Of a stretch of DNA of 64,000 nucleotides, positions 1 to 9,157 are shown one piece after another (positions within the stretch are counted from its first letter, which is position 1; each line of letters starts with the position of its first letter). Below the pieces are notes generated by a model. That model had not been told where the DNA came from, ran no database searches, and was given only the letters and a program-made list of their open reading frames with translations. This DNA is from Tenacibaculum sp. (lineage in GTDB: Bacteria; Bacteroidota; Bacteroidia; Flavobacteriales; Flavobacteriaceae), in the NCBI GenBank assembly GCA_020631475.1, contig JAHDHE010000001.1, forward strand, positions 2,114 through 66,113, written 5' to 3'. The translations under genes were made by a program, and so were the position numbers.

Positions 1-178
1 AAAAATTCAAAAATATAGGTTAGCAAAGTTATTAAATTTCACTTTTCGTAAAAAAGATTTCTACTTTTTTAACTATCAATAAATTAAAAGATAAATAACT
101 GATTACAAACTAATAATATTATTGATGTACATAAACCGTGTAAAATATGTACTTTTATGGCTTTAATTATTAAGTTAA

Positions 179-703
179 ATGAGATATTATTTAGTTATTT
201 TAATTTCGTTTTTATTGATTGTTACTTCTTGTAAAAAAAAGCAAGAACAAAAAAATGATCCTGTGCAAAAAACAGGAATGAATACTGTTGCAAATCATAC
301 TCCTTTTACAAAGTTAGATGCAGCATCTATAAAAAACATTAAAAAATGGAAAGAGTATTTTGTTATCGAAGACTTTATTCAGCAATTTGAAGAAACATCC
401 GCTACAGAGGCTTTAAATAATGCGATTGAATTAAAAACATTAACAAAACAATTAAAGGATAGCTTAAATATTGACGCTTTAAAAACCTCAGCTTTTAAAG
501 CTCGAATAAATGTTTTTGAAAACGAAGTACTACGATTAACAGATATGACTTTTATCCCTTCAATTACATCGCATCAAGTAAATAGTCAGGTTGAAAAAAC
601 ATTGACTCTTTTTGGAGGTATGAATGATAAAATTAATACTGTTTATGCAAAAAAACGTTTTGATAAAGCAATTAAACTAGATAGTCTTTTCACGATTGAA
701 TAG
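179..703 (+). CDS. Small lipoprotein of unknown function
   Basis: I do not recognise a named family. The 174-residue product begins with a short hydrophobic stretch ending in a lipobox (VTSC, Cys18), followed by a lysine-rich segment, so it is probably an exported lipoprotein. The rest is polar and predominantly helical-looking, with many Lys, Glu and Leu residues and no catalytic motif. The stop lies 14 bases inside the convergent recX gene. The ATG at 179 fits the signal peptide directly, so no alternative start is needed. The 178 bases upstream are AT-rich and hold no other gene. Confidence 0.7.
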   Translation: MRYYLVILISFLLIVTSCKKKQEQKNDPVQKTGMNTVANHTPFTKLDAASIKNIKKWKEYFVIEDFIQQFEETSATEALNNAIELKTLTKQLKDSLNIDALKTSAFKARINVFENEVLRLTDMTFIPSITSHQVNSQVEKTLTLFGGMNDKINTVYAKKRFDKAIKLDSLFTIE

Positions 704-1160
704 ATTGTAACGCTTCGTAAACTAATCGACTTTCGTAACCTCGGTACAAAAGATAATCGGCTATTTTCTTTTTTCTTTTATACAAATTGGTTTCTGTTAC
801 TAATTTATTTTTCTTGTCTACCAACTCGTATAAAGTTGCTATATAATCTTGCTCATTGATCTCTTTTAAAGCAGTTTTTATATTATAAGCTGAAATATTA
901 CGGAATTTTAATTCTCTTGTAATTCTATCTTTTCCCCACTTTTTTATTCTGAATTTTCCTCTAGCAAAGCTTTTAGCAAATCGTTCTTCATTTAAAAAAT
1001 TGTGTTCTAAAAGGTGAAGTAATATATATTCTTTTGCTTCAGGTATTAAGTAATACTCTGTTAGTTTTTTTTCAATTTCTTTATGACAGCGATCTTGATA
1101 TACGCAATACTGCTCTATCTTTCTTTTTATTTCTTCAATTGTAAAAACTTGCTTAGTCAT
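690..1160 (-). CDS. recX: RecX family regulatory protein
   Basis: A 156-residue RecX-like protein, the modulator that binds RecA filaments and limits recombinase activity in the cytoplasm. The pattern is typical of the family: tandem three-helix repeats with the motif YLLxHLLEHNFLNEERFAKSFARGK near the middle and a conserved KWGKDRI segment. Length is normal for RecX. It is convergent with the upstream lipoprotein gene, overlapping it by 14 bases, and is separated from the efflux operon by a hairpin terminator. recA is not in the window. Confidence 0.88.
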   Translation of the reverse strand: MTKQVFTIEEIKRKIEQYCVYQDRCHKEIEKKLTEYYLIPEAKEYILLHLLEHNFLNEERFAKSFARGKFRIKKWGKDRITRELKFRNISAYNIKTALKEINEQDYIATLYELVDKKNKLVTETNLYKRKKKIADYLLYRGYESRLVYEALQSIQS

Positions 1161-1175
1161 AGTACGAAAATATAA

Positions 1176-1212
1176 AAAAGGGTTAAGAACATTATGTTCT
1201 TAACCCTTTTTA
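1176..1212 (-). terminator. Rho-independent terminator of the RND efflux operon
   Basis: A near-perfect hairpin: the 5' arm at 1176-1192 contains AAGGGTTAAGAAC and the 3' arm at 1194-1210 contains GTTCTTAACCCTT. Read on the minus strand it is followed by a run of Ts. It lies just beyond the efflux permease stop codon and before recX. Confidence 0.85.
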
Positions 1213-1230
1213 AGTTAACAAAAAATCAAT

Positions 1231-4200
1231 TTATAAAACGCTACGTAACCACATTTTAAATTTTGTGATTAAATAGAATAATATCGGTACTACAATTAAA
1301 GTTAAGAAAGTTGCCACGAATAATCCGTAAATAACTGTCCACGCTAATGGACCCCAGAAAATTACGTTATCTCCCCCAACATAAATATGCGGATTTAACT
1401 CACTCACCAAAGTAAAGAAGTTAATATTTAAACCTGTTGCCAATGGTATTAATCCTAAAATGGTAGTAATTGCTGTTAAAAGTACCGGACGTAAACGAGC
1501 CTTTCCTCCTCTTACAATTGCTTCATTTAAAGTATTAACATCAACGTATTCATCTTCTTCTAAATTAAGTTCTACCTTTTTTCTATCGATTAATAATTGT
1601 GTATAATCTAATAATACCACTCCGTTATTCACTACAATTCCTGCTAATGAAATGATTCCCATCATAGTCATCATAATTACAAATGGTTTACCAGTTATAA
1701 TGATTCCTCCAAATACTCCTATTAAACTTAAAAATATTGCCAACATAATTATTGCTGGTTTAGAAACAGAATTAAATTGGAAAATTAATATCAAGAAAAT
1801 TAAACCTAAACCAGAGAAGAACGCTCCCATTAAAAATATCATTTGCTTGTTTTGCTCTTCAATTTGACCTGTATAATCTACTTTTACTGTTTTAGGAAGT
1901 TCAGTAAATGATTGCATTTCATTTTGAATTTTAGCCACAATAGCACCTGCATCTGTATAACCTGGAGCTAATGCTGAATATACTGTAGCCACACGCTTAA
2001 CGTCTTTGTGTTTAATTGCACTAAATCCTGAAGTATTTCGCTGTTTTGCTACTGTTGAAACTGGGATAGATTTTACCTGACCAGAAGCCATATCTCTAAA
2101 CGTGATGGTTTGGTTAAAGATTGCGCTTGAATTATAACGATTGTCTTTATTAAAACGAACATAGATATCGTAATCTTCACCATCTTCTTTATATATTCCT
2201 GCTTTTGAACCAAAAATAGAATTACGTAACTGTTGCCCAACTTGAGAAGCACTTACCCCTAACTCACCTGCTTTTTTACGATCTACATCTACCAACATTG
2301 TTGGTTTAGATTTATTCACATCAATCTTTAACTCAGCAATACCAGGAATAGATTTTGTATTGATAAAATCACGCATTTTTTCTGCAGTAACAATCAACTC
2401 TTCATAGTCTTCTCCTTCTAGTTCGATATTTATTGGATAACCAGCTGGTGGACCCACAGGATCTTTTTCTACCGAAATAGATAATCCTGGATAAATTCCT
2501 TGTAAAGCATCGGTAACCTTCTTTTTTAGTTTTTTACTATCTAAACCTTTACGATACTTATACTCTCGCATAGAAGCTACTATTTTACCTCTATGTGGCA
2601 TTTCTGCAACAGAACCTCCATCGGTTTGTGGATTTCCTGAACCTGCACCTACTTGTGCTATAGAACTTTCGACCATAAAATTATGGTCTCCATCCATATA
2701 CATATCTTCATTTAAAATTTTAGAAACACGTACTTCTAAATCTTTCATAATAGCATTGGTTTTTTCTATATCCGTTCCTTGAGGATACTCTACATAAACC
2801 ACTACTTGATTTGGCGTATTATTTGGAAAAAATTCAATTTTTGTACGCTTGCTCGAAACTGAAGAACCAAACCCCATAAAAGCTACTATTAACAAAAGAA
2901 CTGTTATTCCTGTAATTATATATGGTCTCCACCCTTTTAAAGATGCGCGAATCATTCTTTCATAAAAACGTTCCCAACGTGGTAAAATTTTATTTTGAAA
3001 ACCGTTTGCCCATGGGCGCAATGCGTAACGGTAAATCCAAAAATTTACTGCAGCAAATACCATTAATGTTCCTAAAGGTCTTATTGCTCCACCAAAAATC
3101 AAGATTAAAATTCCGATAACTCCTAAAATTACCGTCATTTTTATCAATCTTTTTAATGGCATATTTTTATCTTCAGTACTCATAAATTGAGATACCATTA
3201 CCGAATTAAAGAAAATAGCTACAAATAATGATGATCCTAATACGACTGATAAGGTAACTGGGAAATAAATCATAAACTGCCCCATAACTCCTGGCCACAT
3301 ACCTAATGGTATAAATGCTGCTACTGTAGTTGCTGTTGATATGATAATAGGAAAAGCTATTTCACCAATACCTTTTTTAGCTGCTTCTAAGCGCGACATT
3401 CCTTCTTCATCCATTAAACGATATACGTTTTCTACAACTACAATACCGTTATCTACCAGCATTCCAAGTCCCATAATTAATCCGAAAAGAATCATGGTAT
3501 TCATGGTGTACCCCATCATGTTTAATATCATTAATGACATAAACATTGACATTGGAATTGCAAAACCTACAAATAATGCGTTTTTAAATCCTAAGAAAAA
3601 CATTAAAACAGTTACTACTAAAATAACTCCGAAAATGATATTGTTTACCAAATCATCTACTTGACCAATTGTTTTTGAAGATTGATCGTTTGCAATCGTA
3701 ACTTTTAAATTACTTGGAAATGTATTTGCTTTAGCGTCTTTAACGATTTGCTGAATTTTATCTGCAGCAGCAACCATGTTTTTTCCTGTACGCTTTTTTA
3801 CATCTAACATTACTACTGGCTCACCAAACTCGCGAGCATAGGTAGTTTTATCTTTATCTTTAAATGTAACTGTAGCAATATCTTTTAAGTAAATAGAATT
3901 TCCTTTTTCTGATTTAACTACAAAACTTTGCAGTTCTTGAGGCGTATCTATCTCTCCTAAAACACGAATTGTACGTCGTTGTCCGCTTGCAATAATATTA
4001 CCTGCCGACATGGTTACATTACCCCCCTGAATAGCCTGAATAACATCGTTAAAACTGACTTTAGCAGCCATCATTTTATAAATATCTACCGCTACCTCAA
4101 CTTCTTTATCTTCGGCTCCACGGATATCTGCTTTCTTAATTTCTGGTAAATCTTCTATTTCATCTTGTAAGAATTCAGCATATTTTTTTAATTGATATAC

Positions 4201-4695
4201 TGTATAATCTCCTGAAATATTGATGTTTAAGATTGGTGTTTCTTCAGAAATATTTAACTCAAAAACATTAGGTTCTACTTTCGCACCATTAAATGTTGGC
4301 CAATCTTCACTCGAAACTTCTTCATCTATCTCGTCTTTTACCTTTTGTTTTGCTTCTTCGATTGTAACATTTTCATCAAACTCGATAGTAATCATTGATA
4401 CATCTTCTTGCGAGGTTGATGTAATTTTTGTCATATTACTTACCGTTTTTAACTTATCTTCTAACGGATCGGTAATTAGTTTTTCGATATCTTCTGCAGT
4501 GTTACCTGGAAAAACAGAGCTTACATAAATTTTAGTATCCTTAATTTCTGGAAAATTCTCACGAGGCATATTTAAGAATGCAGAAATACCTGCATATAAA
4601 ATAATAGCCATCATTACATAAATAGTGGTCTTATTATTTATTGCCCATGAAGATAAACCGAACTCTTTATCTACTTTTTTCTTTTGTTCGTTCAT
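1231..4695 (-). CDS. RND efflux permease (HAE1/AcrB-like)
   Basis: A 1154-residue inner-membrane RND pump that would export drugs or other small molecules using the proton gradient. It has the N-terminal transmembrane helix (about 19-37), two large periplasmic loops and two clusters of membrane helices. The TM4 segment GMLVDNGIVVVENV (around residue 413) carries the conserved Asp of the proton relay, with Asn where AcrB has a second Asp. The length is slightly above a typical AcrB (about 1050). It is the last gene of a minus-strand TetR-TolC-adaptor-permease operon, 5 bases after the adaptor. The substrate cannot be told from sequence. Confidence 0.93.
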   Translation of the reverse strand: MNEQKKKVDKEFGLSSWAINNKTTIYVMMAIILYAGISAFLNMPRENFPEIKDTKIYVSSVFPGNTAEDIEKLITDPLEDKLKTVSNMTKITSTSQEDVSMITIEFDENVTIEEAKQKVKDEIDEEVSSEDWPTFNGAKVEPNVFELNISEETPILNINISGDYTVYQLKKYAEFLQDEIEDLPEIKKADIRGAEDKEVEVAVDIYKMMAAKVSFNDVIQAIQGGNVTMSAGNIIASGQRRTIRVLGEIDTPQELQSFVVKSEKGNSIYLKDIATVTFKDKDKTTYAREFGEPVVMLDVKKRTGKNMVAAADKIQQIVKDAKANTFPSNLKVTIANDQSSKTIGQVDDLVNNIIFGVILVVTVLMFFLGFKNALFVGFAIPMSMFMSLMILNMMGYTMNTMILFGLIMGLGMLVDNGIVVVENVYRLMDEEGMSRLEAAKKGIGEIAFPIIISTATTVAAFIPLGMWPGVMGQFMIYFPVTLSVVLGSSLFVAIFFNSVMVSQFMSTEDKNMPLKRLIKMTVILGVIGILILIFGGAIRPLGTLMVFAAVNFWIYRYALRPWANGFQNKILPRWERFYERMIRASLKGWRPYIITGITVLLLIVAFMGFGSSVSSKRTKIEFFPNNTPNQVVVYVEYPQGTDIEKTNAIMKDLEVRVSKILNEDMYMDGDHNFMVESSIAQVGAGSGNPQTDGGSVAEMPHRGKIVASMREYKYRKGLDSKKLKKKVTDALQGIYPGLSISVEKDPVGPPAGYPINIELEGEDYEELIVTAEKMRDFINTKSIPGIAELKIDVNKSKPTMLVDVDRKKAGELGVSASQVGQQLRNSIFGSKAGIYKEDGEDYDIYVRFNKDNRYNSSAIFNQTITFRDMASGQVKSIPVSTVAKQRNTSGFSAIKHKDVKRVATVYSALAPGYTDAGAIVAKIQNEMQSFTELPKTVKVDYTGQIEEQNKQMIFLMGAFFSGLGLIFLILIFQFNSVSKPAIIMLAIFLSLIGVFGGIIITGKPFVIMMTMMGIISLAGIVVNNGVVLLDYTQLLIDRKKVELNLEEDEYVDVNTLNEAIVRGGKARLRPVLLTAITTILGLIPLATGLNINFFTLVSELNPHIYVGGDNVIFWGPLAWTVIYGLFVATFLTLIVVPILFYLITKFKMWLRSVL

Positions 4696-4700
4696 CTTTA

Positions 4701-5909
4701 TTATTTTTTAGGGTTTACATCAGTATTACCCGATAAGTTTAAGACCTCTACTAATTGACCATCTTTTACACTTCTTGCTCCTTCTTTTATAATCTTATCA
4801 TCATTTTTTAATCCTTCAAGAATTTCGATTACATCTCCTTGTGTTTTACCCGTTTTAATAATTACCTGTTTTGCAACACCTGTTACCTTTCCGCTATCTT
4901 TTTTAATATTATCAACAATAAAAATATATTGCTGACCCTTAGCGTTTTCTGAAATAATACTTTGGGGAATTAAAATTGCGTTCGGATTGGTATAATCGTT
5001 TATTTTTAATTTAGCTGTTAGGTTTGGTTTAATGCTTCTATCTTCATTAGGTACACCAATTTCTACTTTAAAAGTACGATTTGCAGGATTGATAAAATTA
5101 CCTGCTTGACGAATTGTTGAATTGATCGACTTGTTTAAAATTGGGAAATTAACTGTTACTTTTTCGCCTTTTTTTACAGTACTTATATAACTTTCAGGAA
5201 CATCTGTTTCTACATACATATCTCCTAAGTTTACTACTCTGAAAACTTCTGATCCCATACCTGGTGCAACTACAGTTCCTTGTTCTTTAATAACATCATC
5301 AACAATACCAGTAAATGGTGCTTTTATTACGCTTTTACCTAATTGTTGTTTTAACTGCTTTACAACTCTTGATGCTGATTCGTAATTTGTTTTTGCTTGT
5401 AAATATTGAATCTCAGATCCTATTCTTTGATCCCATAAACGCTTTTGACGATTGTAAGTTGTTTTAGCGAAAGCTGCTTGAGATTCTGCTTGACCTACTT
5501 GTTGGCTCACTCCTCCATCATCTATCTTTGCTAAAGCTTGCCCTTTAACAACTCTTTGTCCTTCTTTCACATAAATTCTAACTAATTGCCCTGGCATTTC
5601 TGGATACACTAAAACATTCTTTTTAGTTTGAACATTTCCTTGTAAATCTAAATAATGAATAAAAGGTTTTTCTAAAGCTATAATGGTTGTAATTAACGGT
5701 ACTTTTTTATTTGTATCTAGTTTAAAAATTTCATCATTAAGTAACTTAATATCTGCTGCTAACTCTTGCTGTTTTTTATCTAATACATCTTTTTTAGCAC
5801 GAATTATTTTTAAATCTTTTGACGCTATTACAGATTCAACTGATTGCTCTTTACTACCACATGATGCGAATAATAATGATATAATTGCGATGGTTAATAT
5901 CTTTCTCAT
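4701..5909 (-). CDS. RND efflux periplasmic adaptor (membrane fusion protein)
   Basis: A 402-residue adaptor linking the RND pump to the outer-membrane channel. It is a lipoprotein (LLFASC, Cys17). It has a lipoyl half-motif around GQALAKIDDGG, a coiled-coil hairpin (roughly residues 135-190), then the second lipoyl half (VIKAPFTGIVDDV) and beta-barrel domains. An extra N-terminal coiled coil follows the lipobox (many Lys/Leu/Asp, residues 30-70). It sits between the TolC-like gene (7 bases away) and the permease (5 bases away) and is almost certainly co-translated with them. Confidence 0.93.
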   Translation of the reverse strand: MRKILTIAIISLLFASCGSKEQSVESVIASKDLKIIRAKKDVLDKKQQELAADIKLLNDEIFKLDTNKKVPLITTIIALEKPFIHYLDLQGNVQTKKNVLVYPEMPGQLVRIYVKEGQRVVKGQALAKIDDGGVSQQVGQAESQAAFAKTTYNRQKRLWDQRIGSEIQYLQAKTNYESASRVVKQLKQQLGKSVIKAPFTGIVDDVIKEQGTVVAPGMGSEVFRVVNLGDMYVETDVPESYISTVKKGEKVTVNFPILNKSINSTIRQAGNFINPANRTFKVEIGVPNEDRSIKPNLTAKLKINDYTNPNAILIPQSIISENAKGQQYIFIVDNIKKDSGKVTGVAKQVIIKTGKTQGDVIEILEGLKNDDKIIKEGARSVKDGQLVEVLNLSGNTDVNPKK

Positions 5910-5916
5910 TAGTTGA

Positions 5917-7239
5917 TTATTTTATTGGAATATTTAATGCGTTTTCTAATTTTACTTTATTTGCTATAATATTTAATATAGATTGTAAGTAATTATTTTG
6001 TTGTGAATATAACTGGTTACGTGAAGCCAACAAATCGATACTTGTTGTTACACCTTCATCGAATTTTATTTTTTGTTTTTTTTCAATACGAGTAGCTAAA
6101 GCCAAAATCTTTTTGGCTGTTTCATAATTTTCTATACTTAATTGATAATTACTTTGGGCTTGTTCTGCTTGTAAATTTAAACGCTGCTTAATTTCTGCTA
6201 AACGAATATCTGCGCTTTCTAATGCAATTTTTGCTTGTGCAGTTTTTGCACTTCTACCTAAACTGCTAAAAATTGGAATATTTATTCCTACTCCAAAAAC
6301 TGAAGTTGAAATCCAATCTTGAGAAGAATTGAAAAAATTAAAATTATTTGCATTTGCTAATCTTGAATAATTTATAAACGTTCTTACACTAGGTAAAGCT
6401 CTACTTTTTTCTAATTTCATTAATAAACGTTTACCTTCTCTATCGTTTTGGGCTATTCGAAAATCTACATGATTCTTTAGATTAAAGCTTTGAGATAATA
6501 AATTTAAATCTGTATTATTTTTTACTAAATCATCTAGTGTATCTGTTAAATTTAATTTAGTGTTAATCGGATTTCCAAGCGCTAAATTTAACATTTGATA
6601 TGCTATTTCTATACTTCTATCTGCATTTCTCTGTTGACTAATAATGTTACCTTGAGTAATTTCGAATTGCTCAACTGTTTCTTCTTCAGTAAGTCCTTGC
6701 TTAAATCCTTCTTGAGCTCCTTTTAATTGACGATCAACTGTTTTTTTATTTTCTTTTAAAATTTCAATACGTTCTTGAGCAACTAATACATTACCATATG
6801 CATTAATTATTGCTTCACGAGTTGCTAACTCTGTTTTTTCTTTAGCTTGTTCTGAAATTTTTAAATAAGTTTTAGCAGACTGTAATCCTACTAAATAAGA
6901 TCCATCAAATAATAATTGACTTAATGTAACCGTACCTGTAACGTTATGTTTTGCTCCAATATCAATTGACCCATCTCCATTAAGATCTACTCCTGGAAAT
7001 TGTTGTTTTAAGTTATTTTGATAGTTAACAACACCATTTATTTGTGGCAAACCTGTTGCTTTAGTTTCCCGTTTACGTTTTTTTGCAGCTTCAATGTCGT
7101 TTAAAGCAATTTTATTAGTGTAATTGTTTTTAATTGCATAATCTACCGCTTGTTTTAGTGATAAACTCATTTCTTTTTCTTGAGCTTGTATAAGACTCAC
7201 AAAAAGAAAAAAAGCTATGCTATATATATAGTTTTTCAT
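5917..7239 (-). CDS. TolC-like outer membrane efflux protein
   Basis: A 440-residue outer-membrane channel of the TolC/OEP family. It has an N-terminal signal peptide ending near IQAQ, followed by the internally repeated alternation of long helices and strands typical of this family (SLKQAVDYAIKNN in the first repeat, ATRIEKKQKIKFDEGVTT in the second). It starts at the base after the TetR stop codon and lies 7 bases before the adaptor, so regulator and all three pump parts form one transcription unit. Confidence 0.93.
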   Translation of the reverse strand: MKNYIYSIAFFLFVSLIQAQEKEMSLSLKQAVDYAIKNNYTNKIALNDIEAAKKRKRETKATGLPQINGVVNYQNNLKQQFPGVDLNGDGSIDIGAKHNVTGTVTLSQLLFDGSYLVGLQSAKTYLKISEQAKEKTELATREAIINAYGNVLVAQERIEILKENKKTVDRQLKGAQEGFKQGLTEEETVEQFEITQGNIISQQRNADRSIEIAYQMLNLALGNPINTKLNLTDTLDDLVKNNTDLNLLSQSFNLKNHVDFRIAQNDREGKRLLMKLEKSRALPSVRTFINYSRLANANNFNFFNSSQDWISTSVFGVGINIPIFSSLGRSAKTAQAKIALESADIRLAEIKQRLNLQAEQAQSNYQLSIENYETAKKILALATRIEKKQKIKFDEGVTTSIDLLASRNQLYSQQNNYLQSILNIIANKVKLENALNIPIK

Positions 7240-7845
7240 TTATGATGGATTGGTTTTTATTTGGCTTTCTAATTCTTTTAGTCCTTTTTCAGAGCATATT
7301 CCTCTTAAGTGATATTCTAAATAATAATTCATTAATGAATTCATAGAAAATTGTTTTAATGGAAACAGCTCTAAATCCTTAATTCCTATCATTCCATTAA
7401 AATAAATTCTTGCTATAAAATCAATATTAATATCTTCTCTAAATAGCTTTTGCTCTATACCTCTTGTTAAGTTTTCTTTAATACATTCTTGCATAAACTC
7501 AAATTGCTTTTGCTTAAATGTGCTGTATAACTTTGGGTAATATTTTTGTAGTTGATATTGAGGAGATGATTTTTCGTCTTTTAAAGTTGTCATTACAAAA
7601 TGTTTTACCTCATATAACTCTTTAATCGGGTTTTGTTGTTGCTCATGAATCATATCAATTCCATCACAAACCGCAGAAAACATTGCATTGGTAACCTCAC
7701 CAACTAAATCGGTTTTATTTTTAAAATGAGCATAAAGAGTTTTTTTAGACGCACCTATTTCACTAGCGATATCGTCCATAGTAACACTCTTAAACCCTAG
7801 GTTTAAGAACATTTCAGTTGCTTTTTCTAATATTTTATCTCTCAT
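7240..7845 (-). CDS. TetR/AcrR family repressor of the efflux operon
   Basis: A TetR-type regulator of about 201 residues. The N-terminal helix-turn-helix is clear (MDDIASEIGASKKTLYAHFKNK), followed by a variable helical ligand-binding domain. The open frame extends 13 codons upstream to 7884, but I prefer the ATG at 7845. The family normally begins with a short segment like MRDKILEKA, and the longer version would run through the promoter and operator. It is the first gene of the operon, so it probably represses itself and the pump until a substrate binds. Confidence 0.9.
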   Translation of the reverse strand: MRDKILEKATEMFLNLGFKSVTMDDIASEIGASKKTLYAHFKNKTDLVGEVTNAMFSAVCDGIDMIHEQQQNPIKELYEVKHFVMTTLKDEKSSPQYQLQKYYPKLYSTFKQKQFEFMQECIKENLTRGIEQKLFREDINIDFIARIYFNGMIGIKDLELFPLKQFSMNSLMNYYLEYHLRGICSEKGLKELESQIKTNPS

Positions 7846-7854
7846 AATTTGATG

Positions 7855-7885
7855 CAAATATACATTCGGAAACTTTAGAAACAAA
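7855..7885 (-). promoter_or_regulatory. Consensus Bacteroidota promoter of the tetR-efflux operon
   Basis: On the minus strand, TTTG (7882-7885) is followed after 19 bases by TATATTTG (7855-7862), an exact match to the Bacteroidota TTTG-N19-TAnnTTTG pattern. The tetR ATG at 7845 is only 9 bases downstream, so the leader is extremely short or absent. Confidence 0.65.
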
Positions 7886-7895
7886 AAAAGTTTCC
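7868..7895. promoter_or_regulatory. Probable TetR operator palindrome
   Basis: Inverted repeat GGAAACTTT (7868-7876) and AAAGTTTCC (7887-7895) with a 10-base spacer. It overlaps the -33 element of the tetR promoter and lies between the divergent tetR and prenyl synthase genes. The position and symmetry fit autoregulation by the TetR protein. Confidence 0.6.
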
Positions 7896-7938
7896 AAAGT
7901 TTTAATGTTTTTTTAACATTCTGTTGAGTATTAAATTT

Positions 7939-8943
7939 ATGTTTCCCTTATTTTTACAAAAAATTTCAGATTTGGACATATTACAATATCAATCAGACTT
8001 TTTATCCTATTTAGCATCTCAAAAAATTACCAGAGAGCCTAAAAATTTATATGAACCAATAGATTATATATTACAATTAGGAGGAAAAAGAATTCGCCCT
8101 GTTTTAACTCTTATAGCTTCAGATATTTTTTCAGGAGATTATAAAAAAGCATTACCAGCTGCATTAGCTGTAGAAGTCTTCCATAATTTCACATTAGTAC
8201 ATGATGATATTATGGATGATGCTCCTTTAAGAAGAGGACATGAAACTGTTCATGAAAAATGGGATATTAACACTGGTATACTTTCTGGCGATGCGATGCT
8301 TATTTTAGCGTATCAATATTTTGAAAACTACCCACCAATTGTCTTTCAAAAATTAGCACAGTTATTTAGTAAAACTGCTCTTGAAGTTTGTGACGGACAA
8401 CAATTAGATGTTGATTTTGAAACCAGAAACGATGTTACTATTGAAGAATATATAAAAATGATTACGCTAAAAACTTCTGTTTTAGTAGCTGCTGCATTAA
8501 AAATGGGTGCAATAGTAGCCGAAGCTAACGAAGAACAAGCACAACATTTATACAACTATGGTTTAAACTTAGGTATTGCCTTTCAATTACAAGATGATTA
8601 TTTAGATACTTTCGGTGATCCTAAAACTTTTGGTAAACAAGTTGGAGGCGACATTATCGAAAACAAGAAAACATTTTTGTATTTAAAAGCTTTAGAGGTA
8701 TCAAATAAAGAAGATCAAGAAAAATTAGTTACTCTTTACAATGTAGAACAAAAAAATATTTCTGAAAAAATAACAACAGTTTCTACTATTTTTAAAGACA
8801 ATAAAATACCTCAATATACACAAGAACTTATTGAGTATTACACAGATAAGTCTTTCGACAGCTTAAGCCTTTTAAACATTAGTGATACTGCTAAAGAGGG
8901 GCTACGTTTATTCGGTAAAAATTTAATGAGCAGAAAAGTTTAA
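7939..8943 (+). CDS. Polyprenyl diphosphate synthase
   Basis: A 334-residue trans-prenyltransferase that condenses isopentenyl diphosphate onto allylic diphosphates, probably making the quinone side-chain precursor. The first Asp-rich motif is HDDIMDDAPLRRG, the second is LQDDYLDTFGD, and GGKRIRP is the conserved substrate-binding block. The open frame reaches a TTG at 7924, but the ATG at 7939 is the better start. It is divergent from tetR. The chain length of the product cannot be read with confidence. Confidence 0.93.
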   Translation: MFPLFLQKISDLDILQYQSDFLSYLASQKITREPKNLYEPIDYILQLGGKRIRPVLTLIASDIFSGDYKKALPAALAVEVFHNFTLVHDDIMDDAPLRRGHETVHEKWDINTGILSGDAMLILAYQYFENYPPIVFQKLAQLFSKTALEVCDGQQLDVDFETRNDVTIEEYIKMITLKTSVLVAAALKMGAIVAEANEEQAQHLYNYGLNLGIAFQLQDDYLDTFGDPKTFGKQVGGDIIENKKTFLYLKALEVSNKEDQEKLVTLYNVEQKNISEKITTVSTIFKDNKIPQYTQELIEYYTDKSFDSLSLLNISDTAKEGLRLFGKNLMSRKV

Positions 8944-8995
8944 AAAAATAGCGATTTATTTAAAAAAGTTTTTATTTTTGCAGTCCAAATTTAAG

Positions 8996-9069
8996 GGTCC
9001 TATAGCTCAGTTGGTTAGAGCACCTGACTCATAATCAGGTGGTCCGAGGTTCGAGTCCTCGTGGGACCA
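8996..9069 (+). tRNA. tRNA with CAT anticodon (elongator Met or Ile2)
   Basis: A full cloverleaf: acceptor stem GGTCCTA/TGGGACC, D arm AGCTCAGTTGGTTAGAGC, anticodon stem CCTGA/TCAGG around loop CTCATAA, T stem CGAGG/CCTCG and discriminator A. The 3' CCA is not encoded. The anticodon CAT means elongator methionine, or isoleucine if modified to lysidine; sequence alone does not settle this. It is the attachment site of both integrative elements, and its 3' end is repeated at 32047-32089 and, in short form, at 53577-53589. Confidence 0.93.
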
Positions 9070-9118
9070 CGTTTAAATTCAAGCACTTACATATTATTTG
9101 TAAGTGCTTTTTTATTTT
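9061..9118 (+). repeat. Left attachment repeat (tRNA 3' end plus terminator)
   Basis: These 58 bases recur at 53580-53637 with three mismatches (9071, 9072 and 9114). The repeat covers the last bases of the tRNA and the downstream terminator hairpin. It marks the left border of the inserted DNA. Confidence 0.85.
9081..9113 (+). terminator. tRNA terminator hairpin, left copy
   Basis: Stem AAGCACTTAC (9081-9090) and GTAAGTGCTT (9100-9109), a 9-base loop, then Ts. An identical hairpin stands at 53600-53632 on the far side of the insertions. Confidence 0.9.
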
Positions 9119-9120
9119 CC

Positions 9121-9143
9121 CTGCAACATACCTGCAACATTTT
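9121..9143. repeat. Left-end CTGCAACAT direct repeats of element 1
   Basis: Two copies of CTGCAACAT spaced 11 bases apart. Three copies with the same 11-base period stand at the right end (31902-31932). The helical phasing and terminal position suggest arm-type binding sites of the element's recombinase. They abut a possible -7 box TAAATTTG (9145-9152) of the first element gene. Confidence 0.6.
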
Positions 9144-9157
9144 GTAAATTTGGTGGT

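Noticed and set aside
1652-4528. Plus-strand frames inside the RND permease gene
   Set aside because: They are antisense shadows of a well-supported 1154-residue permease, with low-complexity Ile/Ser-rich translations.
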